From Taudactylus pleione (taxonomy: Eukaryota; Chordata; Amphibia; Anura; Myobatrachidae), in NCBI GenBank assembly GCA_031769625.1, contig JAUIMM010001599.1, forward strand, positions 864,776 to 928,775: a stretch of 64,000 nt of DNA, given 5' to 3'. The notes under the pieces are model-generated. The model saw only the letters and a program-made list of their open reading frames with translations. It had not been told where the DNA came from and searched no databases. A program made the position numbers and the translations under genes. Below are positions 1-10,834 of this stretch, one piece after another. The first letter of the stretch is position 1, and every line of letters begins with the position of its first letter.

Positions 1-830
1 TTAAATCCAAATGTAAACGAGCCCAAAAGCAGCCATTAAGACCTATTTGTTGATAAAAACACACTGATACTTTTCAGAAAATGCATGTAGCCATAGGGAA
101 CATTGGGGGTCATTCAGACCCACTCGCGAGCGGCAGTACACTCGCAAGTGGGTCGATGTTCCCCACTGCACATGCGCACGACGGAGGGAGCTCCGTCGTG
201 CGCATGCGCGAGACCCGGCGAGCAACGGGCTTCCCATCGCTCCGGGTCTCGCACCAAAGGGGGCATGCTGTCGATGTTGATTGACAGCACGCCCCCTTTG
301 GTGGGCGTGCCTGCCAGACGGAGGCGTTCCCATGGGAACACCTACCGTCTGAAGCCGGCCCCACTGACATCACTAGTGATGTCAGTGGGAGTGATTTTGG
401 CTCTGATAGAGCCAAAATCACTCCAGGGCTTGTGGCTGGGAAACCCGACCGCAGGGTTTCCCTCGCAAGTCCGATGGTCGCGATGGTCAAGACCATCGCG
501 ACCATCTTTTTGGACGCTCGTATATGCTGTGGGTGGTGACCCACAGCTATACTAGCGTCCAGGAGGACGCTCCATTTTAATGGAGGAGGGCCCTGATTCA
601 GAGCGAGCACTCTGGTCAGAGCGTGTGCCTTATAACTAATGCAGGGAAATTATACTAATGAGATCATTTGAATGTATATATCTCTATTTTTTTAATCTAA
701 CAGCTTCATAATGAGGGTAAGGTGCAATCAGGGAGATTGTTAGACTCTTCAGGGAGACAGGGAGATTGCTGCTATTTCAGGGAGTCTCCCTGACAATGAG
801 GGAGAGTAAGCAAGTATGGCCTTACTATAT
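1..830 (-). repeat. Dispersed repeat, inverted copy of 13.9-14.5 kb
   Basis: Read in reverse, this stretch matches 13912-14540: the same CTCCCTGA-rich segments, the ATGCATGTAGCCATAGGG segment and the TATAAGGCAC segment. The terminus GCAAGTATG lies near 820. It is interrupted by a palindrome-chain element at about 105-627. No coding potential is visible; open frames through it come from the inserted inverted repeats. Confidence 0.6.
105..627 (+). mobile_element. Palindrome-chain MITE, right terminus lost
   Basis: The left end GGGTCATTCAGACCC is followed by the chain of short inverted repeats seen in the full copy at 29438-29967: GCGCATGCGC arms, the GGGGGCGTGCTGTC stem, GGCGTTCCC/GGGAACGCC, the ACATCACTAGTGATGT palindrome, GATTTTGGCTCT/AGAGCCAAAATC, GATGGTCGCGATGGTC and CTGTGGGT/ACCCACAG. 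The last hairpin stops at AGAGCGTGTGCC, so the terminal GAATGAGGGCC is missing. The uninterrupted homologue at 14090-14110 gives the empty site. Confidence 0.75.
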
Positions 831-2115
831 ATGCACACAGGCACACTTAGCTTACATGGGCGTACCTGTTTCTTAGTTCCGGGTTGCTCTGAATAACTGC
901 GGATTTACGCTTAGGTTGCATACACTTTTTCTAGGTGGAAGATGTGTCCACATTGTGTGCAGCTCTGAATCATGCCCAAAATGGTCAGGGATAAAGGCGA
1001 GTTTGTTACAAACTGATTTGGCATTTCAAAGGGTACAGGAGAAAGGGAAGGAGTGATAAGTGGGATTGGGTTTGTGGTTAGCTGGAATGATGGTGTATTG
1101 AGATTGTTCAGGGGAGTAGCATGATTTAGAGGATGAGATATGAGTGATAAGAAAGGAGCCAGGGGTATATCTGATATGGGAAGGGAGATGGGATAGTGGG
1201 TCAGTAAGAATGTGATGGGGAGAGAGTGAAGAGGAGGCAAACGATTTAAGGTGTCACAGGAAATAGAAGAAGGACTAACAGTAGGAGAGTCATTGAATAG
1301 TGCCAGGGAGAGGGTGAAGAAAGAACTGGGGACAACCAGTGGGGTAAGGAGAAAGACTGAGGAGAAGTGGTGGACCAGAACAAATGTTAAATAGTAAGTG
1401 GGAGGGAGAACACAATGGTAAGTGACTGCAAAATAGGTGGGAAGAAGAATAAGGTAGCATAGCAGGAGATGAGAGAGCAACAAAGGTAATACAAAGAAGC
1501 AATAGAATGCAGAGCAATATAGTGTAAAAATGGCAGTACTATGAAATAAAATAATAGCAAAATAGAGGTAGAATACAATGTGGCAGTGGGTACATAAGAC
1601 AACATGGCAATAAGATGCATGGAGACAGAGTGGTGATGAAATGTGGAAGGTAAAAGCTATACCAGTGATATATGTAGGCATGATGGGGAAATGGGAAATA
1701 GAGGCAAAATAACAAAAAGACAGCATGATGCAGTGCTAGATATTAGTGTGGAGCAAAAAAATCTATTAGTAAATAAATGGAAATTAGAAGGGGAGAGTGG
1801 TAGGAGGTAACTGTTGGAAACTGAAGGGCCTCATGATAGCATCAGGTAAGTAGGAGGCCAGGTAAGTCTGAGATTCAACTAGAGGGGGAGACCAGCAGCC
1901 AGGACATGGTGATCGCAGTTGCAGGCATGTTTTCAATGGGGCAGAGATGAGGCTTGCATGAGAGGTGTGTGATTGTATAAGTGCATGTAACAGAGTAGTA
2001 TGTCAATGCAAAAAATGTAAACTCTAAATTAAAAAATGTTAAATATATAAATAGTGTCATAATGTGGAAAGAAGTAAAAGCAGGAACCATAACAGCACAG
2101 AGTAGTATTGTAATT
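831..2115. other. No gene recognised; purine-rich plus strand
   Basis: The plus strand is strongly G/A-rich. That leaves a long minus-strand open frame (911-1726) of low-complexity S/L/F/Y/H composition with no domain I recognise. I read it as composition-driven, not as a gene. Confidence 0.5.
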
Positions 2116-2219
2116 TATGAAGGAAACTTGTGACCTCAAAATCTCATATATCTCACTTGCTCCAGAATATAGTCATTGGAAGCAGAGTACCATTGGAGGC
2201 ACCCTGTGGCAGTCCAGCA

Positions 2220-2700
2220 GTTGGACATACACTCCCCACCCTAAACCTTCCCCCACCCCTGTCCTTAGGACATACCATATCCACTCATCCCAGATACACA
2301 CACTTGCCCTATCCCCCGCCCTCATCTCCAGGCACATACATTGCCCGACCAGCCCCCTCCCCTCCAGTCGATACACTGATCGGTCAAACCCTACCCCTCA
2401 GACACAGACACTGCCAGTTCTGCCTCCTCCTCAGCTCCAGTTACATAAATTCCCCACGCTTCCCCACTGTGTCAAAACATACAGTACACCCCCGGCCCAG
2501 GTATATACACTACCCACCATATCTCACCTGCCTCAGGGACATACACTACCCACCCTACTCTCACCCAAGCTCAAGGGACATACACGACCCACCCTACCCT
2601 ATTCCCATCCCAGGAGACATACAACACCTGCCCCCCCAGCCCAAGGGATATAAAGCACCTGAACTGCCACCCCAGCCTCTGAGGCATACAGTACTCCCCA
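2220..2700. repeat. Degenerate C-rich minisatellite
   Basis: Repeated GGGACATACACTACCCACC-like units of roughly 35-45 bp with variable length. Open frames across it are repeat artefacts. Confidence 0.6.
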
Positions 2701-2819
2701 CCCTTCACGTTGGCCTCCAGAACATATACTAGACACAGTGGGTGCTGCCCTTCCTGTAAACATGCTGCATCTCAGGCCAATATGCTGTTAAGGGTTGGAT
2801 GGTTAATCAGACAAAATTT

Positions 2820-3080
2820 CCAGAGGACTGCTGCCAGTTGACTAGTTGTGGCCAAGTGTAGAATATGAGGGGCAGCCTTTGGGCTGATTTGATAGAGACT
2901 AGTCGTGGCCAATGGGCAGACGATGTGATTCAGCCTTTGGGCTGTTGGAGCAACCTTGGGGCTGATTGTGGCCTTTATAGGCGTGGCTAATGGAGTGAAG
3001 CAGCCTTTGGGCTGTTGCAGCAGCCTTGAGGGCTGATAGTGACCTGGGGCCCCAGGACCATTGCAGCCTTTGGGCTGATG
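2820..3080. repeat. Irregular GCCTTTGGGCTG repeats
   Basis: At least five imperfect occurrences of CAGCCTTTGGGCTG and CAGCCTTGGGGCTGA, each a short near-palindrome, sit directly before the 66-bp minisatellite. Confidence 0.55.
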
Positions 3081-3114
3081 AGACTCAGGAGAGGAATGCA
3101 ACAGAGAACGTGGG

Positions 3115-3540
3115 GCTGCTACCAGTGCTGCCGAGATGACACTGGCGACGGTGTGCTAAACTGTGCACCTGGAACGCAGAGCTGCTACAAGTGCCGCCGG
3201 GATGACACTGGCGACGGTGTGCTAGATGGCGCACCTGGAACGCAGAGCTGCTACCAGTGCCGCCGGGATGACACTGGCGACGGTGTGCTAGACTGCGCAC
3301 CTGGAATGCAGAGCTGCTACTAGTGCCGCCGGGATGACACTGGTGACGGTGTGCTAGATGGCGCACCTGGAATGCAGAGCTGCTACCAGTGCAGCCGGGA
3401 TGACCATGGTGACAGTGTGCTAGATGGCGCACCTGGAACGCAGAGCTGCTACCAGTGCCGTCAGGATGATACTGGCGACGGTGTGCTAGATGGCGCACCT
3501 GGAACGCAGAGCTGCTACCAGTGCTGCCGGGATGACACAA
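3115..3540. repeat. 66-bp minisatellite, about 6.5 units
   Basis: GCTGCTAC recurs at 3181, 3247, 3313, 3379 and 3445, a period of exactly 66 bp, with a few substitutions per unit. Because 66 is a multiple of three, frames stay open on both strands and give Cys-rich repeat peptides; this is not evidence for a gene. Confidence 0.9.
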
Positions 3541-3787
3541 GCCGCTGGATGGTGACAGGCACTACAGAGGTAGGAAGCACTCCGTGCTGCCATGATGGTA
3601 CAAGCATCACGTGTGGATGGATTACAGGTGGAGCCGCCTGGATGGAACAAGCGGCACACACGGAGCATATCTAGACTGACTCTGAACTCAACTGACAGAC
3701 AAGATACAGGAAACCGGAAGTACGAAGAAACATCTATCACCAGTGCAGGGCTGGCTGGATTTTAACAGACAGATTTTAACAGACAGT

Positions 3788-4080
3788 GGACCTCATTCAG
3801 ACCCGGTCGCAAGCGCTGCGCGCTCGCAAACGGGTCGATGTTTTGGTCCTGCGCACTCGCAGCGGCCACACTGCGCGTGCGCAAGCCCCGAAGCGAGAGA
3901 GAAACTCTTGTATCGTCGCAAGCCCCGATGGTCGTGATGGTCTTGACCATCGCGACCATCAACCTGGTCGGTCGCTAAGCTGTGGGTGGTAACTCACAGC
4001 TTAGCTAGCGACCAGGAGGCTGCACTAGAAAAAGCAAGCGGCCGCCCTCATTCAGAGCGAGCTCCCTAAATGACAGACTA
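3788..4080 (+). mobile_element. Truncated palindrome-chain MITE
   Basis: It starts with GGACCTCATTCAGACCC. It keeps the terminal hairpin, the GATGGTCGTGATGGTC stem, GCTGTGGGT and a GTCGCTA/TAGCGAC outer stem, then CCCTCATTCAGAGCGAGCTC. The middle modules are missing, so it is an internal deletion derivative. No target duplication was identified. Confidence 0.65.
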
Positions 4081-4084
4081 CTGT

Positions 4085-4470
4085 GCAGCTGGGCTGTGTC
4101 CAGACTGGAAAATCAATTAATGCACCTGACACTGCACACAGACAGGCAGTAATTAGTGCAGTGCCTCAGTAGCAACTAAGGCTGAAACTCCAAGCAATAT
4201 TATCTGCTTACCTGCAGATCCTAACACATGCTGGCTAGGCCCAGTCCCCAGACACATTTCTGTACTGGAGGATGGGGCCTGTTTGGGACGCTGCAACTTC
4301 TCGCTATGCTTCTGACCAGGAGATGGACCACCCGGGAGCCCTAAAGTTGCCTCTATGACAATGGCCAGCTAGGCAATTGGGTTCAGCTCGATTCATCCTG
4401 CAGCACCTGTGTTGGTACTGTTGCCAGCCTGCTCATCGCAGTGATCACGATAAACTACAGCTCCTGACAG
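4085..4470. other. No feature recognised
   Basis: Unique-looking sequence without an open frame, RNA gene or clear repeat termini. Confidence 0.4.
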
Positions 4471-4590
4471 CTCTTGTTCGTGGAGCTAAATAGCCGTATA
4501 CACATCGCTCTCGGCGGGTGGAGCCAAGCATGTCAGCAAGTACTGCAGACAGGTCAGTCTTCTGTGGGAGGCTGGGACAATTATGTATGT

Positions 4591-4890
4591 TTTATTGTTT
4601 TCCTCTGGAGGCCAGTGTGCTTTATTGTTTTCCTCTGGAGGCCAGTGTGCTTTATTGTTTTCCTCTGGAGGCCAGTGCGCTTTATTGTTTTTCTGTGTGG
4701 GCCAGTGTGTTTTATTTTTTTTCTGTTGAAGCAAATGTGTTTGTTTGTTTTTCCTGCTGGGGGCCATTGTGTTTTATTTTTTTCCTATTGAGGCCAATGT
4801 TTTTTTTCCCTGTGAGGGCAAATGTGTTACATTGTTTACTGTAGGGGCCAATGTGTTTGTTTGCTTTTTCTGTGGGGGCCAAAGTATATT
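4591..4890. repeat. 30-bp minisatellite grading into degenerate copies
   Basis: TTTATTGTTTTCCTCTGGAG is repeated with an exact 30-bp period at 4591-4710 and then decays into units of unequal length. Frames stay open because 30 is divisible by three. Confidence 0.85.
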
Positions 4891-5091
4891 TTTTTTCTTG
4901 TGCAAAGTTTTTATGTTATTTCGCCTTTGCATGCATCTGAGTTGCATGTCCCGATGGTGTTCATACAGAGTTGCAGTACTGATTCAGACGCATGCACCAA
5001 GGAGTGTATTAGAAATGGGTTGGGCATTCCTAAGCGGTTACAGGGGGTTGGCTAATCAAACGCAGATGTATGGGTGTTATTAGAGTGACAT

Positions 5092-5381
5092 CAGGGCCAG
5101 ATTAACAATGGGGCGGATGGAGCTACAGCTCCAGGCCTCCACATAAATATAGGCCCATTAACATGACAGCATGATTAGCAGCTGTATTTCTTTAAATAGT
5201 TTTTCTAGTTCCCTCCACCCCCAAAAAAGATTATGCAATTTTTCTAATTCTTTGTAGTTAGTGTTCATAGTGTAGGGGATGTACACACCAAGGTGACTCT
5301 GAACACACTCACACAGCACCGATCACAGCTCTTCCCTTTCTCAGTATAAGCCTTTCAGCTGTGGGCCTTAATCCGGCCCTG
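5092..5381 (+). mobile_element. hAT MITE with 8-bp TSD AGTGACAT
   Basis: The termini CAGGGCCAGATTAA and TTAATCCGGCCCTG form an imperfect inverted repeat. The 8 bases before (5084-5091) and after (5382-5389) are both AGTGACAT. An 8-bp duplication and CAGGG-type termini are typical of hAT transposons. At 290 bp with no transposase it is non-autonomous. Confidence 0.9.
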
Positions 5382-5531
5382 AGTGACATGGACTTGTTGC
5401 TGAAAGTAGTTGTGTACAGAGATGCTGAATTGCTCTTGTTGGAGGCCATACTCAAACAGATGATCTGCACCTAGCACAGGGCTAAGATGCACAAAGCATG
5501 ATTTGCAGCATCTGTAGCGTCTCAGTCCTTG

Positions 5532-6164
5532 CAGGGCCGAAACTAGGATATCTGTCACCCAGTGCAAGGCAGTAATTTTGCGCCCCCTCCCTTCCCGTAC
5601 CTGGATTTTGTCCTTGCTCATCCATATGGCAGTGCACTAGTCTGACGTCCCTGGTATAGTGACTTACATTATTCCACACACGTAATAACCATTACACTTT
5701 ATGCCACACACTGTAATGCCTATTACCAAAGTGCCACTTACATATTTACCCCTGACACGATTTTCTGCCCCACAGTAAGGCTTCTAATTACTTTAAAATT
5801 ACCTGCTCGTTGCCAGGGGTTTTATGCTCATTACCAGGGGGTTTCATGCTCATTGCCAGGGGGTTTCACGGGAGAAGATGCAGCTTTCTGCGTCTTCTCC
5901 CGGCAGCTGCGCTGGCCTAACAGACACTAGAGGTCCAGTAGGACCTCTAGGATCTGTCTCCTACTTGGCGGCGGCCATTTTTGGAGGGCCGTTTTCAGCA
6001 GAGCCCATGCAGACGGCTAGTCCGCATGGAATCTGCAGTCCACAAATCACTGCGCACTACAAGACTGCGTGGGGTGTGCAGGGGCTGAGTCAGCCCTTTT
6101 TCACCCCCTGCATTCCGGCACCCGGTGCACGTGCACCTCTAGCCCCCCCCTAGTTGCGGCCCTG
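5532..6164 (+). mobile_element. hAT-like MITE, direct repeat GTCCTTG
   Basis: The termini CAGGGCCGAAACTAGG and CCTAGTTGCGGCCCTG are an almost perfect inverted repeat. GTCCTTG flanks both sides (5525-5531 and 6165-6171); the eighth base of the expected 8-bp duplication does not match in phase. There is no coding region in its 633 bp. Confidence 0.85.
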
Positions 6165-6307
6165 GTCCTTGCATATTCAGACACAAGGATGTACACCAGG
6201 GAAGGGCATTGTAGCAGCATTAGGATAAAGATCAGAAGCAACTGAAGCAAAATACGCAAAGAAAGCTGTAAATGCGTTCAACTAGGATCAAGCACTATGT
6301 GGAGGGG

Positions 6308-7155
6308 TTGGGTCCGGTATCCTGGCGCTCGGGATCCCGGCGGACATGGGGCCTCATTCAGAGGCGGTCGGAGGATGCAAGCGGTCGCTCAGAAACTGGG
6401 CGGCCACTTGCATCCTGACCGCCCGCCTCTGTTGCGGTCGTGAGGCTGTAGGTAATCACCCACAGCTCTAACGACCGCTCGGGGTGACCATCGCGACCAT
6501 CGGGGCTTACGACGAGACCCTAGGGTATGGTCTCACTTGTCATAAGCCCCGGAGAGCTTCTGGCTCTGTCAGAGCTGGAAGCTCTCCACTGACATCACTA
6601 GTGATGTCAGTGGGGCCTCCCCCAAACGGTAGGCTTTCCTATGGGAACGCCTCCGTTTGGGCTACCACACCCCCGGCCCGCCTTCCAAACGGGGCGAGCT
6701 GTCAATCAACATCGACAGCTCGCCCCCTTTGGATCGAGACCCGCAACGACCGCCGCTGTCGGTCGTAGCGGGTCTCACGCATGCGCACGACGGCGCCGGC
6801 GCTGTCGTGCGCATGCTCTGTGGGGGGCCATCGACCCGGTCCGAGCGCATCGGCGCTAACGACCGGGTCTGAATGACCCCCACAATCTCTATCCCGGCAT
6901 CCTGACCAGGTTACAATCCCGACGCCTAGTCGTAAGCCTAACCTAACCCTACCCTTAACCAAACCCCCCCCCCCCCTAGTGCCTAACCCTCCCTCCCCCC
7001 AGCCTAAACCTAACCCTCCCCCTAATCTCAGTATTTACTTTCGGGATCCCGGCGGTCAAGATGTCGGTGCCAGTAGTCTGATAAGTGTCAGGATTCCGGC
7101 GTCGGCATTCTGAATACTGGAATCCCAGTGGTCAGGATTATGACCGCATCCCATG
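6308..7155. mobile_element. GGGAT/CCGGC element with degenerate CCCTAA core
   Basis: The outer ends carry GGGTCCGGTATCC and GACCGCATCCC, with GGGATCCCGGCGG-type segments inside and a CCTAACCCTACCC/TAACCCTCCC stretch around 6930-7025. It is split by a palindrome-chain element at 6348-6880. Confidence 0.55.
6348..6880 (-). mobile_element. Palindrome-chain MITE, second family
   Basis: The ends are GGGGCCTCATTCAG and CTGAATGACCCC. Ordered hairpins include GGCGGTCGGAGGATGCAAGC, the GATGGTCGCGATGGTC remnant, GGGGCTTACGACGAGACC, GAGAGCTTCTGGCTCTG, ACATCACTAGTGATGT, GGCGTTCCC-type arms, CGAGCTGTC/GACAGCTCG and GCATGCGCACGAC. The order equals that of 27734-28252. No clean TSD is seen. Confidence 0.75.
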
Positions 7156-7849
7156 AGGGATCCCGCCCCTCTTGACAGACCCCCAGCCCTTCAATAGACC
7201 CGCCCACATTAGGCTGCTTCCATAATTTTCCCAGGCTGCTTTTCCATCCCAATCTGATGAGGACATATCTGTACTAGTTCCACTTGGCTTGCAAGCCTCT
7301 GTAGTTACGATTTACTGATCAATAAAATGTAAGGTAAGTAAACACAGGGACAGTGGACGTAAATCCTAACAGTGATATTCACTTATGTTGTTAGTTCCAT
7401 ACAAACTGAAAATGTGGCACTAGTTTACTTTTATTCTAATTATTTAGACGATGTGTAAATAAAGTTTAAAGAGAGAAAGATTAGTTTGTTTTATTAGATT
7501 ATCAGGTTTCTTTTTTCTAGTTGTTCTTGAGCACTCTGTAACTGTGAAGAATAGGGTTGTTTTTTTCTGCACCTAATCTGTTACTTCATTCTCTATTGCA
7601 GAAAAAAAAAACAGATGCCCTTAACATTGTATTTATCTTTCCACATATCTGTTTACACAGTATGCTAGCTGCTGCAGAAATAGATACACTGCATTTTTTC
7701 CACCTGTGCTCTGGGCATTTAACCTGTTTACTGCCGCATGATGATGCCAGTAACACCAGGAATTTTAAGGACCATTTAAGTTATTATTAAATAACAATGG
7801 TAAATGGAAGCAACAACACCACTTGAACCTTTACACCTATTAAACAGAA
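7156..7849. other. No feature recognised
   Basis: AT-rich sequence with short homopolymers. I see no gene and no repeat termini. Confidence 0.4.
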
Positions 7850-7852
7850 TAT

Positions 7853-8451
7853 GGGCCTGATTCAGAGCCGGATGCTATTTGCGCTCGCTCGTTCAGAAAA
7901 AGGGGGTGGCTATTCAAATGAACCGTTCGCTCTTTGCGGTCTGTTCACGCCTCCATGTCTGAACGAGCGAACAAAACTTGCGGACGTTTATTTGAAAAAT
8001 ACGCCCCCTGGCTGCTCGCATCATACGTCATGTGCGCTATTTATTAGATTAATCGAGTACATCGATCAGCGTATGAACTGCTCGCTATTCTTGTGGTTGG
8101 TTTTTCCTACCACTATATTGCGAGCAGTTTTGAATATAAAACAACCAGGTGACGTGGTCAATGACGCTGCTGTATTAATTATGCACACCCATAAAACGCC
8201 TGTTTTGACCTTTAAGCACGCCTGCGTTCTTAATTCCACTCCCCGTTTTCAAGCACCTTCCCCTGTTACCACCCACATACGCCTCATCCTGTCACTCAAA
8301 GTAGCAGGCATTCGCTATATAGCGAACAAACATTTTTCGGCCGCACTGACTGGTTCACGCATGCGTATTATAAACCGTATGCATGTGCAGAAGTGCGAAC
8401 ATCGCTCGGAACGAGCGTACTGCCGCTTACGAGTGGCTCTGAATCAGGCCC
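7853..8451 (+). mobile_element. GGGCCTGATTCAGA MITE, TSD TAT
   Basis: The termini GGGCCTGATTCAGAGCC and GGCTCTGAATCAGGCCC are inverted repeats. TAT flanks both ends (7850-7852 and 8452-8454). It shares its termini with the palindrome-chain elements, but its interior is less strictly hairpinned. A long plus-strand frame through it (7851-8477) is probably incidental. Confidence 0.85.
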
Positions 8452-8597
8452 TATGTTCAATATCCCGACAGCACTGATTCCGGCGGTCCAAATGCCAATT
8501 TAGGAATCCCGACACTTATTGGGAGTACCGGTGCTGGCATCCAGACCACCGGAATTCCGAAGGTAAGTAGCGGGGTTGGGGGGAGGGTTAGGGGTTA

Positions 8598-9696
8598 AGC
8601 TCTAGGGGTAATGGTGCATACACGGTCAGATATAACAAGACGATATGAACGATATCGATCATATTATTATCGTTCATATCATCCTGTGTTTGGGCCCTCC
8701 CAACCCCCAAACGATGGTCGATGCGTGGGCACAGATGGTCAATATTGATATCGACCATCGCCCGTGCATGCAGGTCAACCTGGTCTATATCGACCAGGTT
8801 AGCCTGGTTACTATAGTGACCCGCGATAGTTGATCGCGGGTTGTTATAGTCGTTTGGGGGTTGGTGCAGTGGTCGATGTGGGGTGGTATACGGCGGTATA
8901 ACATACCACCATTCCTGGCCCCACTTAATTTTAGCCGCAGAAGAGAATGTACCAGCACTGGGATCCAGTATGGGGATCCCAGTGCTGGAACAGTGGTGGC
9001 AATGTGTAGAGATGTGTCCCGCAGGGGACACATCTCAATCGGCGGAGGCGCTGGCATGTAGCAGCCGGGACAGAGCATCAGGTCCCGGCTGCACTGTAAA
9101 GTAAGCACACGCACTGGCCTCCAGCCAATCTCGGTGCTCGCTGGCGGCCAGCCAATCACTGGGCTCGCTGGTGGCCAGCCAATCGTGGGGCTCACTGGCC
9201 GCCATCCAATGAGAAGCTGGCAAGTGGCAGCTTCTCATTGGTTTGCAGCGGCACCTGATTAAACTGCAGTGCAGAGTACACTTATGCAGTAACCAAGAAG
9301 ACCTGATGCTCCCGGCGGCTCCATTCCAGCAGTGCAGGTAAGAGGGAATTAGAGAGAGGGAATAGAGACGGGGCAGAGGGAGGCAGGCAGTTAGTACTGT
9401 AGGGGGTGAAAGAGAGAGGGAATCAGTTAGTGAGAAGGGCAGGGTGTGAGAGAGGGGAGCAGGCAGGGAGAAGGGGGGGGTGAGAAGTACAATTGGGTGA
9501 TATGGAAGCAGGGGCTGAAGGGGAGGGGGGGAATCAATCTACATACTCCATATCTCCATACCCCCACCTCTACATTCCCATTTCGAGCACTGGGTTGGTG
9601 CATTTGCTGGATGTTCGATATCGAAAATCCAGCACATGCAGGACGATAAGACAATGATATCTGATCATTGTCTGATCGCTCCGTGTGTACGGAGCT
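8598..9696 (+). mobile_element. 1.1-kb hairpin-chain MITE, TSD TTA
   Basis: It begins AGCTC and ends GAGCT, flanked by TTA at 8595-8597 and 9697-9699. The interior is largely consecutive hairpins: 8642-8680 (GATATGAACGAT), 8712-8760 (CGATGGTCGA), 8777-8800 (AACCTGGTC), about 8818-8841 (ACCCGCGAT), 8951-8987 (15-bp stem CCAGCACTGGGATCC), 9010-9037 (GAGATGTGTCCC), 9061-9092 (GCAGCCGGGAC) and 9206-9241 (CCAATGAGAAGCT). There is also a short tandem array of GCCAGCCAATC at 9120-9200. It has no protein-coding region. The 3-bp TTA duplication suggests PIF/Harbinger-type mobilisation. Confidence 0.8.
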
Positions 9697-10269
9697 TTAG
9701 GGTTAGGTACTAAGGGAGATGAGTCAGGTTTAAGCACCGTATAGGGCGGGTTAGGTTTAGGCACTGGGGGGAGGCTAGGTTTAGGCAAAGGGGAGGGAGA
9801 GTTAGGGTAGAGTTAGGGGTTAGCTTAGGTATGTCAGGGTTCAGCCTAGGATCGGCTATCTCTTACCTCTGTGCCGGCTTCCCCTGACTTCCTTGTGGTT
9901 TAGACGCCTGGTGCAGTGAGGGGTGAGATGCTGAGTATTCTACCTTCGGTGCTTTTGCGGACTTCCATGCTCGGCTGTGTGTTTTGGTGATCGGAGTTCC
10001 CATCATGGGTGCCGCCATGACAGTTCCTCTCATGTGACAGTCCTCCTAACCAATGGTAGCATGATCTCAGTCAGCTGACGTTGTGCTCCAATAATCTGCT
10101 CCCCCTGGGTATAAATCCGCCCCCAGAACTTCAGGAAGAAGCTGTTCAACTTCGTTATTCCAAGTGCCTGTGTTACTCCCACTGTTGCTCTGTGCTAAAT
10201 CCTTCAGCGTGTTGCTTCAGCCTGCTCACAGTTTTCCAGTTTCCAGTATTAGCTTCCAAGCTATTCTTA

Positions 10270-10589
10270 AGCTGGCCACACATCTAAAGATTATCTGTCC
10301 AACCATCCAACTAGTTGATTGGTTGGAATGAAAATCTGGTAAGGTATGAAAGCAAATGACAATCAGCAATTTGCTCCCAAACGCTGGAAAATTGACAAAA
10401 ACTATTGTTTGAACAAATTGTTTAGATTAAACATTTAACAAACTTGTCTAATGACCATTTTCATCTGTTTTCTGGCATTTAGGAGCAAATTGCTGATCAT
10501 CAGTTACTCCCATACGTTACCAGATTTTCATTCCAACCAATCAGCTAGTTGGCTGGTTGGACAGATAATCTTTAGATGTGTGGTCAGCT
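10270..10589 (+). mobile_element. AGCTGGCC MITE, TSD TTA, empty site known
   Basis: AGCTGGCCACACATCTAAAG at the left and its near-complement ending GTGTGGTCAGCT at the right form long inverted repeats. TTA is duplicated at 10267-10269 and 10590-10592. The sister LTR reads straight through as GCTATTCTTAGTCTGAG (near 12237-12252), giving the empty site. It belongs to the same TTA/AGCT type as 8598-9696. Confidence 0.92.
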
Positions 10590-10834
10590 TTAGTCTGAGA
10601 GTAGTTCTCTCCCAGTATCCAGACTGTTTTGTTTTCTATGTCTGTGTGTCTTTGTATATGTGCTGCTAGTATTGCAGCTTCCTTGTGTCACTGAGGTGTC
10701 AGATTACCTGCTGGTATTAATTAGCTCACAGATGGACCTCCAAGCACATGTCTGTGTCAATCTGCCCTGTGTCTTGTCAGTGCAAATCTGCACTTGCATT
10801 TAGCACTCTCCTAGTGTATGCCTGACTTCTCTTT

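Larger units (their letters stand above)
4975..6290. repeat. Old GATTCAGA-type element hosting two hAT MITEs
   Basis: GTACTGATTCAGACGCATGC and GGGGTTGGCTAATCAAACGCAG resemble the element at 63101-63620. The sequence resumes after 5389 and again after 6171, so it was present before both hAT insertions. Confidence 0.45.

Noticed and set aside
911..1726. 271-codon minus-strand frame
   Set aside because: Driven by purine skew of the plus strand; hydrophobic low-complexity composition with no recognisable family.
3039..3674. Cys-rich repeat proteins across the 66-bp minisatellite
   Set aside because: The period is a multiple of three, so all frames stay open; there is no start context, signal peptide or flanking gene structure.
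6930..7025. Interstitial telomere or chromosome-fusion scar
   Set aside because: The degenerate repeat lies inside a dispersed element family present several times in the window.
7851..8477. 208-codon plus-strand frame
   Set aside because: It spans almost exactly the MITE 7853-8451 including both termini, so it is incidental.
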